A stretch of 64,000 nt of DNA. Origin: CAZSDU01 sp964605775 (GTDB lineage: Bacteria; Bacteroidota; Bacteroidia; Bacteroidales; FEN-979). Each line of letters opens with the position of its first letter. Within the stretch, counting starts at the first letter, position 1. A program made the position numbers and the translations under genes. Below are positions 45,301-54,500 of the stretch, piece by piece. The notes beneath the pieces were generated by a model. The model did not search any database. It had not been told where the DNA came from and was given only the letters and a program-made list of their open reading frames with translations. Location: positions 10,064-74,063 of the forward strand of contig CAZSDU010000013.1 of assembly GCA_964605775.1 (NCBI GenBank), read 5' to 3'.

Positions 45301-46167
45301 ACCTGGAATACCGCCGGCGCCCAGACCGTAACCGTGAACTATGCCAATGCCAATGGATGCTACGCCCTCACCCCGACTTCACTCGCTGTAACCGTTGATC
45401 CATTACCAGGCACTGCAGGAAATATCACAGGTACCGCTGCTGTCTGCGGCGGCGCTCTGGGAATTGCTTATTCCATTGCCCCCGTTACCAATGCAGTATC
45501 TTATGTATGGAACCTGCCTGCCGGCGCTACCATCGCTACTGGCTTTAACACCAATAGCATCACCGTTGATTTTGCCGACAATGCCTCCTCCGGGAATATT
45601 ACTGCCCAGGGAAATAACCTTTGCGGCAATGGTACTCCTTCAGCTCCCTTTGCTGTCACTGTTACACCAAAACCCGCCACACCTTTGGTCACCTCTCTGG
45701 ACATAACACTGAACAGCAGTGCTCCCACCGGAAACCAATGGTACTTCTCACCTACTGAAACCGGTACCGGAACTCCTATTTCAGGAGCCACAGGCCAGGT
45801 TTATGTAGCTACGGAAACCGGCTGGTACTGGACAGTTGTTACGATAGGTGGTTGTAGTTCTGATCCTTCCAACCGTGAATATATTCTGGTTACAGGACAA
45901 CAAGAACTGCAGGCTGGTAACTTCAACATCTTCCCATCACCCAATGATGGCAGGTTCACCGTCTCAATGTCCTCTGCAACCCTTGAAAAATTCAACATCA
46001 CGATTTATAACAACCTCGGACAAAATATCTTCGAGTTGCGTGATGTGGAAGTCAACGGGAATGTTCAACAAACCATCGACCTGAGAAAAGCTGGAAACGG
46101 TATCTATACCGTTGTATTCCAGAGCAACAACCATCAGGTAACCAAAAAAGTGCTCATTAATAAATAA
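39316..46167 (+). CDS. giant T9SS cargo protein: two beta-helix regions, three FnIII-like and four PKD-like modules
   Basis: This 2283-residue surface protein starts with a signal peptide (~1-20). A long right-handed beta-helix-like region (~22-800) carries a ladder of YGIY motifs (YGIYANN, YGIYGGT, YGIYNSG, YGIYNAA) alternating with NNTI motifs. A short beta domain (~805-900) is followed by a second beta-helix-like region (~933-1470). Then come three FnIII-like modules (~1479-1770, each with TLNGTV/SV and GLQPNTTYHFR-type motifs) and four PKD-like modules (~1776-2115). An NQWYF spacer with GWYWTVV precedes the type A sorting domain (~2202-2283, IFPSPNDGRF). It is probably an adhesin or polysaccharide-binding protein; catalysis is not evident. 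It is the first of three giants sharing the C-terminal cassette. Confidence 0.9.
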   Translation: MRKIVLLVIAAFMLSSISWAQLTGVKTIPGSYATIEAAITALNAQGVGAGGVTFNVAANHVETFTTPTAGYITTNTGTSANQIIFQKSGAGNNPKITAGVGTGTLDAIICFNGVQYITFDGIDVAENVLNTTATTEMEWGYALLKVSGTQGSQNITIKNCTISLLQTYTATYGIYANNHTTTVTTQLTVTDVAGQNSYNKFYGNTITSCYNGIYLSGRADVTPFTYYDQNNDIGSVTGNTFTNFAGGSSTAYVIYVAYQNNLAVAKNSINGGTGSTGAIYGIYGGTATNANASIFNNTITLTSGGTTGYLYGIYNSGIGTGGTTNTLTINDNTIQNCTYPTATSAYFYGIYNAATAFTINFYGNTVNNNVIGGSSYMYLSYTTSVSGGYCNVYNNTITNNQRTGNAATCYIYGLYVVGSGNTSIHDNTISGNAVTGITGYAAYVYSLYCSNSASSQMVYNNTIFNQSVTTSYTSASAVYGIYSYPAAAGAATNALYNNNVHDLTITNSSSGYGYIYGIYGYYMGNNYSNTLYNITVSSATGYGYGYGYYIGGAGIFNVYKNKLYNVSMAGTSGYYYGMYVTSPTTAYIHNNYISDLKTPASTSASGLHGIYVASGTTVNLYYNTIYLNCTNSSTAAFFSDAIYIATGTTSELRNNIAINLSTAPGSGTYIAAAYRRSSTTLTSYNAASNNNDFYAGTPSINNLIFYDGTNSIQTMAAYKTLVSPRDASSVTELPPFVNVATTPYDLHLQTTIPTQCESGGSVVSTPAITVDYDNHARYPNAGYPDNPLSPATAPDIGADEFAGRLLDISPPVITFTPFLNTSSLSARTLTTTITDQTGVPTTLPGMPRLYWRINAGAWNSVPASWVSGSTYTFTFGAGAVLNDVISYYIVAQDVVAPPNIGANPAAGAAGFTANPPACSTPPTTPYSYTVVGTICGNKTIGTGGDYATLTEAATALNNNEMTCPVVWTILSTYSSAGETFPIVINANPGSSSVNTLTIKPNTGVTASISGDSPSAPVIAVLNSYTIIDGSNTSSGTTRDLTITNTSATSPQVVFIGSNGTVPVTNVTLKNTVIVNGVNTSSAVIIRDIAGTGGYFNNITIQNNSIQKAYYAIFCVAATESGNGSGTLITGNLMNSTGADALLGNGVYAQGVDGITVSDNLIGNITQGSYTFLPTGIWFATDTKNGIISGNVISNIAYTGTSSYSARGIVISTAVINANIDILNNKITGLSASGSTQPYGIYVFSTMSGVRVENNEVGAILNSKTGGYGARGIYIATGLASSAVRVINNAVYDVKCTGDASQTYWGIGIGTDGATGGVIINNNSVYLSGSYAGYNAATISAALYLGSPATAIDVRNNMLMNTYDNTASTTDKSYAIYNAAANTAFVPINYNDYYVSGTPGVLGYQGADVTTLAAWKIATGQDANSLNNDPLFTSTTNLLPTTTGMNNAGVYLALVPKDILGVNRSNPPDMGAYEYAPDPVVVTIAATALTANTATLNGTVMANGLNLNTWFDYGLDNTYGTSLAGVPATVSGSTVTPISLAISGLQPNTTYHFRARAVGTITAYGSDLTFTTPALPPTVVTTAATGVTTTAATLNGTVNANDASTAVTFEYGPTTLYGSFAAGVPPTVTGTSVTPCSAAISGLQPNTLYHYRIVGTNSGGTSNGNDMTFTTAAAPPIVVTNPASNIGTTSATLNGSVTALNASTTVTFQYGLTLAYELPPVAGVPSPVTGNVATAVSANLVGLLTNTTYHFRCVGVNAGGTTYGADQTFLSGCPPVGPAGPITGSTSVCTNSTGMVYTVAPITNAVGYVWGVPTGAVITAGANTNSITVTFGSNSGNVSVYGTGPCGDGTPSSLAVVVNPLPVPTIMGPASACQGTNTNVYNTEAGMTGYVWTVSAGGVITAGAGTNAITVQWNNTGAQTVTVNYINGNGCTAPAPTSYAVTVNAAPVPTITGPTSMCVNSGYFDYYTQGGMTGYVWTVSSGGTITFGQGTSQIQVTWNTAGAQTVTVNYANANGCYALTPTSLAVTVDPLPGTAGNITGTAAVCGGALGIAYSIAPVTNAVSYVWNLPAGATIATGFNTNSITVDFADNASSGNITAQGNNLCGNGTPSAPFAVTVTPKPATPLVTSLDITLNSSAPTGNQWYFSPTETGTGTPISGATGQVYVATETGWYWTVVTIGGCSSDPSNREYILVTGQQELQAGNFNIFPSPNDGRFTVSMSSATLEKFNITIYNNLGQNIFELRDVEVNGNVQQTIDLRKAGNGIYTVVFQSNNHQVTKKVLINK

Positions 46168-46184
46168 GCATGATAACTTCACCC

Positions 46185-46216
46185 CTGCTCCCCTCCGCCC
46201 TTTCAGAGGGGAGCAG
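46185..46216 (+). terminator. perfect hairpin downstream of the giant gene
   Basis: CTGCTCCCCTC (46185-46195) and GAGGGGAGCAG (46206-46216) form a perfect 11-bp stem with a 10-base loop, 18 bases after the stop. No immediate T-run follows, so it could be a terminator or a member of the GC-rich hairpin repeats also seen at 546-593 and 58311-58358. Downstream at 46256-46279 AGCTTGTTA occurs twice, 15 bases apart. Confidence 0.55.
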
Positions 46217-46319
46217 GCCGGTGATGTTACCCCCCTCTTTTCTGCCTTTCCCCCCAGCTTGTTAATTGTTAGCTTGTTACTTTATCACCTTGTCATGTGA
46301 TAATTTTATTGCTTTTACT

Positions 46320-46327
46320 TATCTTTG
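46320..46327 (+). promoter_or_regulatory. -7 box TATCTTTG for hldD
   Basis: TATCTTTG matches TAnnTTTG and ends 23 bases before the ATG at 46351. It supports that start over an in-frame start at 46297. A -33 TTG at usual spacing is not obvious. Confidence 0.55.
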
Positions 46328-46350
46328 CTCCTGCCTCAAAAAAAAATCTT

Positions 46351-47382
46351 ATGATCATCGTCACCGGAGCTGCCGGGTTCATCGGAAGTTGTATGGTCAG
46401 CAAACTAAACAACAAAGGACTAAAGGATATCGTCCTGGTGGATGATTTCAGCCATGCTTCGAAAAAAAACAACTACATCCATAAAGTTTACCGTGAACTG
46501 GTGGATCGGAGGGATTTATTCAAGTGGCTCCAGAAACACAACCACGATATTGACTTTATCTTTCATATCGGGGCGCGTACCGATACCACGGAATTCAATA
46601 TGACCATCTTCGAGGAATTGAACCTGAACTTCAGTAAATCGGTATGGAATTTTTGCACCCTTAACCACATTCCTCTGATTTATGCTTCAAGCGCTGCTAC
46701 TTATGGAGATGGAAGCCTGGGGTATGATGATCAGGATCCTGCCCTTTCGTTCAAGCTGAATCCCCTGAATCCATACGGCATATCGAAAAATGAATTCGAT
46801 CAATGGGTGATACAGCAAAAAAATAGTCCCCCGGCCTGGTACGGACTGAAATTTTTTAATGTCTTTGGTCCCAATGAATACCACAAAGGAAGAATGGCCA
46901 GTGTGGTGTTTCATGCCTATAATCAGATACAGGATACAGGATCCAAGATGCATAATGTAAAAGCAGACAAAGACGATCCTATATCCCGCATCCCGCATCC
47001 TGCATCTGTCAGACTGTTTCGCTCTCATAATCCTGAATACCCTGATGGCGGCCAGCTTCGTGACTTTATCTATGTCAAAGACGTGACTGATGTGATCTGG
47101 TTTCTGATGAATCACCGGAAAAACTCGGGAATTTACAATCTGGGGACAGGAAAAGCCAGGACATTTATCGACCTTGCCAAAGCGGTTTTTTCTTCCCTTA
47201 ATCTTAGCCCGGAAATTGAATTTATCGATACCCCTGCAGATATCCGGGATAAATACCAATACTTTACGGAAGCTAAAATGGATAAACTGCTTTCCATTGG
47301 ATATTCGAAACCATTTTTCACCCTCGAAGCCGGGATTGAAGAATATATACAGGGGTATCTTGTGAATTCAGGATACTGTTAA
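46351..47382 (+). CDS. hldD: ADP-L-glycero-D-manno-heptose 6-epimerase with in-frame insertion
   Basis: This 343-residue short-chain dehydrogenase-fold epimerase makes ADP-L-glycero-D-manno-heptose for the LPS core. It has the NAD(P) loop TGAAGFIGS, HIGARTDTTEFN, YASSAATYGDG, the catalytic YGISK, FFNVFGPNEYHKG, and QLRDFIYVKDV. Residues ~193-221 between HAYNQI and RLFRSHNPEY are much longer than usual, and are encoded by GATACAG/GATGCA-type repeats. The frame continues and all conserved motifs are intact, so the enzyme may work with a loop insertion. It separates the first two giants and has its own -7 box. Confidence 0.92.
   Translation: MIIVTGAAGFIGSCMVSKLNNKGLKDIVLVDDFSHASKKNNYIHKVYRELVDRRDLFKWLQKHNHDIDFIFHIGARTDTTEFNMTIFEELNLNFSKSVWNFCTLNHIPLIYASSAATYGDGSLGYDDQDPALSFKLNPLNPYGISKNEFDQWVIQQKNSPPAWYGLKFFNVFGPNEYHKGRMASVVFHAYNQIQDTGSKMHNVKADKDDPISRIPHPASVRLFRSHNPEYPDGGQLRDFIYVKDVTDVIWFLMNHRKNSGIYNLGTGKARTFIDLAKAVFSSLNLSPEIEFIDTPADIRDKYQYFTEAKMDKLLSIGYSKPFFTLEAGIEEYIQGYLVNSGYC
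46927..47011. repeat. inverted-end repeat inside hldD
   Basis: The left part reads ATACAGGATACAGGATCC then AAGATGCA; the right part, read on the minus strand, starts GATGCAGGATGCGGGATGCG. The two ends are imperfect inverse complements and share the word GATGCAGGAT with the repeat at 38779-38888. About 85 bases, in frame. Confidence 0.75.
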
Positions 47383-47612
47383 ATTCACATGATTAATTAC
47401 ATATTTGGGTGAGAATAAAAATGATCCAAACACATATACTTGCTTCGAAAAAACTAATGTCATAAATTATTTTGTATATTTACAGCCATTATTGTATCCG
47501 GAAACTGACATTTTATTCCTTTCTGGAAGGAATAGTTTGAATTATTTATTATGATGATTTAACCCTATATATATCCGTTATTAATATTGTAAATAACCTA
47601 AATCTTAATTTT

Positions 47613-50600
47613 ATGAAAAAAATCTTTACTTTCTTAATTGCGCTTCTCCTGTTGGCCGGTAACTCTTACGCAGTTATCGTTACCATCGGAACCGAAACTT
47701 CTTCTCAGAGGCAACCATTTGGTATGTACTGGGGATTTGAAAGATCAGCTTCCATCTATACGGCGGCTGAAATGACCACTTTCGGTACCATCTCCACCAT
47801 CAGTTGGTATGTCGCAACTTCTCAGACCACCAACTGCCCGACGAAGATCTACCTGAAAACGACTACGGCTACGACCCTGACCGCCGATACCTGGGCCAAT
47901 ATGACAACCGGGGCCACCCTGGTTTATGATGCCACCCGGAATTTTTCAACCACCGGCTGGGTAACCATTGATGTGACTGATTTTAACTATAACAGCAACA
48001 ATCTTCTGGTATTGTGTGAAACCAATTACACAGGAGGAGGCACAACCAGCTACCCTTATTTTCGTTACACAACAACTTCTACAAGCCAGCATGAGTACTG
48101 GTCTCAGGATAATTCAGCGCCGACCGGGACAGGCACCACGAATACCTACAGGCCAAATATTCAGTTTAATATTCTGACTACCGATCCAACCCTGATGGCC
48201 ACACCGAACACTCTGGCTTTTGGATATATTCCCTTCGGAAGTAGTTCGGCACAACAGAGTTATGTGCTGGAGGGGCTCAACCTGACTGCTGGACCCATTG
48301 TCGTGACAGCTCCGGCAGGATTTGGCATTTCCCTCACCAGCGGAGGTCCCTATACCAGCACCGTCAATGTTACCTATACTCCGCCAACATTTACCCAGAC
48401 CATTTATGCAAGGTTCACCCCTAATGCTCCAAATACCACTTACTCTGCCAATATAACGCATGTCGGGGGCGGAGCGAATATGAATCTCGCTGTTACCGGA
48501 ACTTCTGATTTGTTCAATTCCTATTGCACCTCTGTGGCCACCTATACGGGTGATGAAGAAATTTTTAATGTAACGGTTGGAGGGATCAATAACACTTCTG
48601 ATTGTTCTACCCTGGCTCCCGGCCCTGGCTCCATCAATCAGAGGTACAGCAATTATTATTATGCTGTTACACCTGCCTCCATGGGAAAAGGTTCAACCCA
48701 GAATTTCAGCGTTCAGGTTGGTACCTGTGGGGGAAACTACAGCAATGCTGTTAAAATTTTCATCGATTATAATCAGAACGGACTGCTTACAGATGCCGGT
48801 GAGGAAGTATATGTAAGTCCCACATCGACATCCGGCGCGCATACTGAAACAGGTAGTTTTGTCGTCCCTCTTACAGCAACGCCAGGATATACGCTGATGC
48901 GCGTTGTCAATGTGGAAACATCACTCCCAAGTTCTATCCTCCCATGCGGTACTTATGGATGGGGCGAAACCGAAGATTACAAAGTCGCCATTGCCGCTGC
49001 CCCGGATGTCACTACTACCGCTTCCACTTCAGTTGGTGCTACCCTTGCTACCCTTAATGCCAATGTCAGTGCAAATTTTGCCACCACTACCGTTACTTTC
49101 GAATATGGTACCATGGCCACCCCGCCCTTTGACCATACCATTGTGTTCCCAATGCCCGTTACCAATCAAAACTCTACCGTATCCTGGGTCGAAAACGGCC
49201 TGCAACCCAATACAACCTATTATTTCAGGGCTTTAGGTACGAACTCTATTGGATCTGCTAACGGCTCTATTCTGTCCTTCACTACAACCATGGTTCCTCC
49301 GGCAATAACCACCAATGATGCCACCATTGTCGGGGCAACATTTGCCACCTTGAACGGAAACGGTAATGCCTTCAACGCAAATACAACTGTTTCCTTTGAA
49401 TATGGCCAAACCATGGGTGGTCCTTATCCCAGCACCACTCCGGCCACTCCGGGTACCCTTTCAGGCCATACACCTACCAATTTCTCAGCTACGGTAACAG
49501 GTTTGGTCATTAACACAAATTATTATTACAGGGCTAAAGGTGTAAATGCTGCCGGTACCACTTATGGTCTGGAGAAAACCTTCTACACCACCTGCGTTGT
49601 TCCTCCCAATCCCGGAGCCATCAGCGGACCAACAGGTGTTTGCAAGAACGGGACTGACTATGTTTACTCCGTAGCCATGGTTCCTTATGGGTTTATCTAT
49701 GAATGGATTTTCCCCGCCGGATTTACCATCACCAGCTTCCCAAATTCTAACGAGGTTACTGTCAGTGTCTCTGGAACAGCCGTTTCAGGGACTGTTTCTG
49801 TCCGTGCCGTCAGCGATTGCGGAGCTCCCAGCGCTTATTCCACCAAAGCTGTGACCGTCAACAATCTACCCGTTCCGACCGTGAGCGGGAATTCGCCGGT
49901 TTGCCAGTATGTTTCTAATGCTTATTCCACCCAGGCCGGGAATTCAACTTATATCTGGAATGTTTCTCCCGATGGCACCATTACCCCCACATCAAATCCC
50001 GAGGTGATCAATGTGGTATGGAATGCTGACGGACCGAAAACCGTCAACGTCATCTACACCAACCCCGCTACCGGATGTACAGCTGCAACTCCAGGAACCA
50101 AGGCTGTAACGGTGAATGCTTCACCGGTGCCAACCATCACAGGTCCGACCAATATGTGCGTAAATTCAGGATACTTTAATTACAGCACTGAAACAGGGAA
50201 AACCAATTATATCTGGACCGTTTCTTCAGGCGGCAGCATTACCGGCGGACAGGGGACATCACAGATCGAAGTGACCTGGAATACCCCGGGGGCCAAAACA
50301 GTCACTGTGAACTATTCCGATGTAAATACCTGTTCAGCACCTCAGCCTGCTGTTTATGATGTAGCCGTTGATGGAATTCCAGGCGCTGCAGGATCCATCA
50401 GTGGTCCATCCAATGTTTGTTATGGATCCACAGGATCTGTATACGCTGTTGCTCCGATTGCCAACGCCGCTTATTATGTCTGGTCCTTGCCAGCCGGAGC
50501 CAGTATTGTTGCCGGTGAAGGAACCAACACCATAACGGTTGACTATACCCTCACAGCTGTTTCAGGAAACATCACCGTTTACGGTAACAGCTTATGCGGA

Positions 50601-51389
50601 AACGGCTCACTTTCACCTGCTTTCCCCATCGTGGTTAACCAGGTTCCAGGCCCAGCCGGAATGATCACGGGACCAACCTCCGTATGTGAAGGATCCGTCT
50701 CAGTTGAATATTCTGTAGCTACCATCCCAGGTGCAACCGAATACGAATGGACCCTTCCTGCAGGTGCAATCATCATTGGCGGCGCCCATACGGCTAATAT
50801 CACCGTAATCTTTCCTGTGGGTGCTTCCTCAGGTAATCTCAGCGTTCTTGGAAGGAACCTTTGCGGAGACGGAACCGCTTCCCCGGATCTTCTCCTGACC
50901 GTATTCCCCACACCAGATGCCCCTGAAATCACTGTCAACGGAGACTTGCTGACCAGCAACACAGCCGAAGGAAACCAATGGTATTACAATGGCGCCATGA
51001 TCTTCGGAGCCACAGGTCAGACCCAGCTTGCACAGTATTCAGGCTGGTATTGGGATGTTGTCACTAAAAATGGTTGCGACTCAGATACCTCCAACAACAT
51101 CTATGTGATTGTTACCGGTATGCCAGAGCATTCAGCCTCAAATATCCTTATTTCACCTGTTCCCAACAATGGTTCCTTTAACACCACCATCCTCTCATCT
51201 GTTGAACAAACATTCGACATCATGGTTTATAATCAACTTGGTGTACTGATTTTTGAATCACAGGATAACAGGGTAAAAGGCAGGTTTGAGAAAAATATTG
51301 ACCTCAGACCCCTGCCCAGTGGAATCTATACCATCATCTTCCAATCTGCTGAACAACGTGTAACCAGGAAGATCATCATCAACAACTAA
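47613..51389 (+). CDS. large T9SS cargo protein with GEVED, FnIII-like and five PKD-like modules
   Basis: This 1258-residue protein has a signal peptide (~1-20), an N-terminal beta domain (~25-190) with Trp/Tyr-rich strands, an Ig-like domain (~195-295), and a GEVED domain (~300-460) with FIDYNQNGLLTDAGEEVY and YGWGETEDYKV. Two FnIII-like modules (~465-665) and five PKD-like modules (~668-1095, order A-B-B-A-A by type) follow. An NQWYYNGAMIFGATGQ spacer and a type A sorting domain (~1180-1258, ISPVPNNGSF) end it. It is likely a surface adhesin. The 230-base spacer upstream (47383-47612) has no gene; the only near-box is TATATTTA at 47475-47482. A strong terminator follows at 51417. Confidence 0.9.
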   Translation: MKKIFTFLIALLLLAGNSYAVIVTIGTETSSQRQPFGMYWGFERSASIYTAAEMTTFGTISTISWYVATSQTTNCPTKIYLKTTTATTLTADTWANMTTGATLVYDATRNFSTTGWVTIDVTDFNYNSNNLLVLCETNYTGGGTTSYPYFRYTTTSTSQHEYWSQDNSAPTGTGTTNTYRPNIQFNILTTDPTLMATPNTLAFGYIPFGSSSAQQSYVLEGLNLTAGPIVVTAPAGFGISLTSGGPYTSTVNVTYTPPTFTQTIYARFTPNAPNTTYSANITHVGGGANMNLAVTGTSDLFNSYCTSVATYTGDEEIFNVTVGGINNTSDCSTLAPGPGSINQRYSNYYYAVTPASMGKGSTQNFSVQVGTCGGNYSNAVKIFIDYNQNGLLTDAGEEVYVSPTSTSGAHTETGSFVVPLTATPGYTLMRVVNVETSLPSSILPCGTYGWGETEDYKVAIAAAPDVTTTASTSVGATLATLNANVSANFATTTVTFEYGTMATPPFDHTIVFPMPVTNQNSTVSWVENGLQPNTTYYFRALGTNSIGSANGSILSFTTTMVPPAITTNDATIVGATFATLNGNGNAFNANTTVSFEYGQTMGGPYPSTTPATPGTLSGHTPTNFSATVTGLVINTNYYYRAKGVNAAGTTYGLEKTFYTTCVVPPNPGAISGPTGVCKNGTDYVYSVAMVPYGFIYEWIFPAGFTITSFPNSNEVTVSVSGTAVSGTVSVRAVSDCGAPSAYSTKAVTVNNLPVPTVSGNSPVCQYVSNAYSTQAGNSTYIWNVSPDGTITPTSNPEVINVVWNADGPKTVNVIYTNPATGCTAATPGTKAVTVNASPVPTITGPTNMCVNSGYFNYSTETGKTNYIWTVSSGGSITGGQGTSQIEVTWNTPGAKTVTVNYSDVNTCSAPQPAVYDVAVDGIPGAAGSISGPSNVCYGSTGSVYAVAPIANAAYYVWSLPAGASIVAGEGTNTITVDYTLTAVSGNITVYGNSLCGNGSLSPAFPIVVNQVPGPAGMITGPTSVCEGSVSVEYSVATIPGATEYEWTLPAGAIIIGGAHTANITVIFPVGASSGNLSVLGRNLCGDGTASPDLLLTVFPTPDAPEITVNGDLLTSNTAEGNQWYYNGAMIFGATGQTQLAQYSGWYWDVVTKNGCDSDTSNNIYVIVTGMPEHSASNILISPVPNNGSFNTTILSSVEQTFDIMVYNQLGVLIFESQDNRVKGRFEKNIDLRPLPSGIYTIIFQSAEQRVTRKIIINN

Positions 51390-51416
51390 AAAATCTGGAA
51401 TACAAAGTTCAGGATG

Positions 51417-51453
51417 AAAAAGCTCCTCCCACTCATCCGGGGGGAGCTTTTTT
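51417..51453 (+). terminator. intrinsic terminator
   Basis: AAAAAGCTCC(T)CCC and GGG(G)GGAGCTTTTTT pair around a short ACTCATCC loop, with a T-run forming the 3' arm. It starts 28 bases after the stop of the 1258-residue giant and shows that the next giant is transcribed separately. Confidence 0.93.
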
Positions 51454-51487
51454 GTTGACAACAACTGATAACTCAATGCCCCGGGAC

Positions 51488-51519
51488 TTGACAGGTTCAA
51501 CTTTTTCATAGTATTTTTG
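51488..51519 (+). promoter_or_regulatory. promoter of the 1276-residue giant
   Basis: TTGA (51488-51491) and TATTTTTG (51512-51519) are 20 bases apart and match -33 TTG / -7 TAnnTTTG. The ATG at 51545 follows 25 bases later. Confidence 0.65.
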
Positions 51520-51544
51520 AAGGTTAAGAACTGAACTTTCGACC

Positions 51545-54500
51545 ATGAAAAAAATACTTTCCTTTTTTATTTTACTGGCCCTAATCCCTGTCACTATAGC
51601 TGCACAAGGCGTATATGTTTACCACAACGTGACCAGGGAAACCGGGATAAGCTATGCGTCCATTAACGCAACAGGAAGTTCCATCAGCTCATGGCGCGGA
51701 GGAGGTGGAACCGGAGATAACCGCAGTTTCCAGATTCCCATCGGGTTCAGCTTTAATTACCTGGGCGTAGCCTATAACAACGTGAGTGTTTCTACCAACG
51801 GCTTCATTGATCTTTCTTCAAGCAATGCAGCCGGCTATGATAATATGCCTTATGGTTACGACAATGCTTCCTTCTCCATGCCTGCCCCCAACGGAACCCT
51901 TTTGGCGATTGCTCCATTTTATGAAGACCTGATGTGTTCCTATGGCGCTACCCTTCAGAACAGCATCAAATACCTGACTTCCGGCACGGCCGGGAACAAA
52001 GTCTTTACCGTGGAATGGATCAACATGACCTTTCCCAATTCGTTTAATGATAAGGTGAATTTCCAGGTTAAGCTTTACGAAGCTTCCAGCGACATAGAAT
52101 TTGTTTACGGCAACATGACCCAGCCAAGCAACATCACTCCTACCTATACTTGCGGAATCAATGCTGACAGCATCAGTGCTGTTCCCCTATCAAGCCAGCT
52201 CCTTTGCCAGCAAACAGCAAACACCACCACCTTCAGCCATACTCCTCAGAACAATCTGGGTAATGTCCCTGCTTCCAATTCAAGGGTTTTTCTGGATGGA
52301 TGTATTCTTCCAGCGCCGGCAGGAATCATTACCGGTCCGTCTGGAGTATGTGAAAACAGCAGCGGCATTGTGTTTTCTGTCCCCGCTATTGCCAATGCCA
52401 CTACCTATATCTGGACCCTGCCTTCAGGTTTTTCAATCACTTCCGGAGCCGGAACCCGGACAATAACCGTCAGCATTGCAGGAAATGCAGTTTCAGGTTC
52501 TGTTACCGTTTATGGGAGTAATACCTGCGGCACAGGAAACCCTTCAATCAAACAGCTTACCGTCAGCCAGCGCCCCACTCCGACCATCAGCGGACCTCCT
52601 ACTGCCTGTGCTGGAACGACAGGGCATACCTATACCACCCAAAGTGGTATGAGCAATTATACCTGGACCATTTCCTCGGGCGGAACCATCGTTAGCGGCA
52701 ACGGAACCTCTTTTATCACGGTAAGCTGGAACACCACGGGTTCGCAATCGGTTTCTGTCAATTATGAGAATGCAGGCGGCTGTGCAGCCACTTCAGCAAG
52801 CGCTTACACCGTTACGGTCAACCCCAGACCTACCGTAACTGTGACGGGCCCTGCTACCCCATGTATCAATTCCACAGGTAATGTTTATACTACCCAGTCA
52901 GGAATGACAAGCTACCAGTGGGCGGTGTCCTCCGGAGGCACGGTTACCGCGGGTGGAACAAGTACCAGTCCCAGCGTTACTGTTACCTGGAATAATGCTG
53001 GCCCACAATCGGTTAGTGTCAATTATTCCAATGCCGATAATTGCACCGGAATTACAGCCGGAATTCAGAATGTCAACGTCTCACCCCTTCCTGTTCCCAC
53101 CATCAACGGTCCAGCAACCGCATGCGCTAATTCCATAGCTAACATATATACCACTCAGTCAGGAATGAATAATTACCTTTGGAGCGTTTCTTCAGGAGGT
53201 ACAATCATTGGTGCCAATAATCAAAACACGGTGAATGTCACCTGGAATTCAACAGGCGCGCAGAACGTCAGCGTGACATATAAAAACAGTTCCGGTTGCA
53301 GCGCTGCTACCCCTACCCTCTATCCGGTCGCCATTTATGCCAGGCCCAACCCCACCATCTCCGGTCCTTCTACCACATGTGCCGGCACTTCAGGTCATGT
53401 CTATTCGACTCAGACAGGAAATACAAATTACCAGTGGTCACTCACCTCAGGGGGAACCATTTTATCCGGACAGGGAACTGCTTCCATTACAGTAACCTGG
53501 AATTCGGGCGGCGCTCAGACAGTGTATGTGAACTATTCCAATGCAAATGGTTGCAATGCCTTGAATGCTACAGCCTACCCAGTCAGCATAAACCCTGCCC
53601 CCTTGCCGGTGATCAATGGTCCAGCATCAGCATGTCTCAACTCTACCGGGAATGTTTATGCTACCCAGACAGGCATGAGCAACTATATCTGGACAGTATC
53701 ATCGGGAGGCACTATCACGGCCGGTGGAACCACTTCAAGTAATACGGCAACGATAAGATGGGATTCAACAGGCTCGAGATCTGTCAGCGTGAAATATACC
53801 AATACCCTTGGATGCAGCGCCATATCCCCGACCCTCTATCCGGTAACTGTAAATCCCCTGCCTTTACCCCTCATCTCCGGACCTGATTCAGTCTGTGTGG
53901 GAAGCAGTGGACACGTTTATACAACAGAGCCGGGGATGAGCAATTATACCTGGACGGTCTCATCCGGGGGAACTATAACTGCAGGCCTGGGGACCCCTTC
54001 CATTACCGTTAGCTGGACCGCCGCCGGAGCCAGAAATGTCAGCGTGAACTATACTAATACAAACGGTTGTGTGGCAAGCTCCCCTTCCGTGTTCAATGTC
54101 GCAGTCATCGCTCTGCCTGTCCCGGTAATCAACGGATCAGTCAATGGCTGCCTGGGAACAGAAAATAATCTGTATTATACGGCATCCGGGATGACGGATT
54201 ATATCTGGACTGTCACTTCCGGCGGAATCATCACTTCCGGGGCAGGTACGGATTCCATCAGGGTTTCATGGAACACAATCGGAGAAAAGACCATTACCTT
54301 GACTTATACCAATCCGACAGGATGCAGTCCTGTCAGCCCAACGGAGAAAAATGTAACGGTCAACCCCTTGCCTGTACCGATAATTTCAGGGAGCCTGTCA
54401 CCATGTGCCAATTCAGGGAGCTATTCTTATAACACTGAAAGCGGAATGAGTAATTATAACTGGACCGTCACATCAGGTGGAAACATCACCGGCGGACAGG

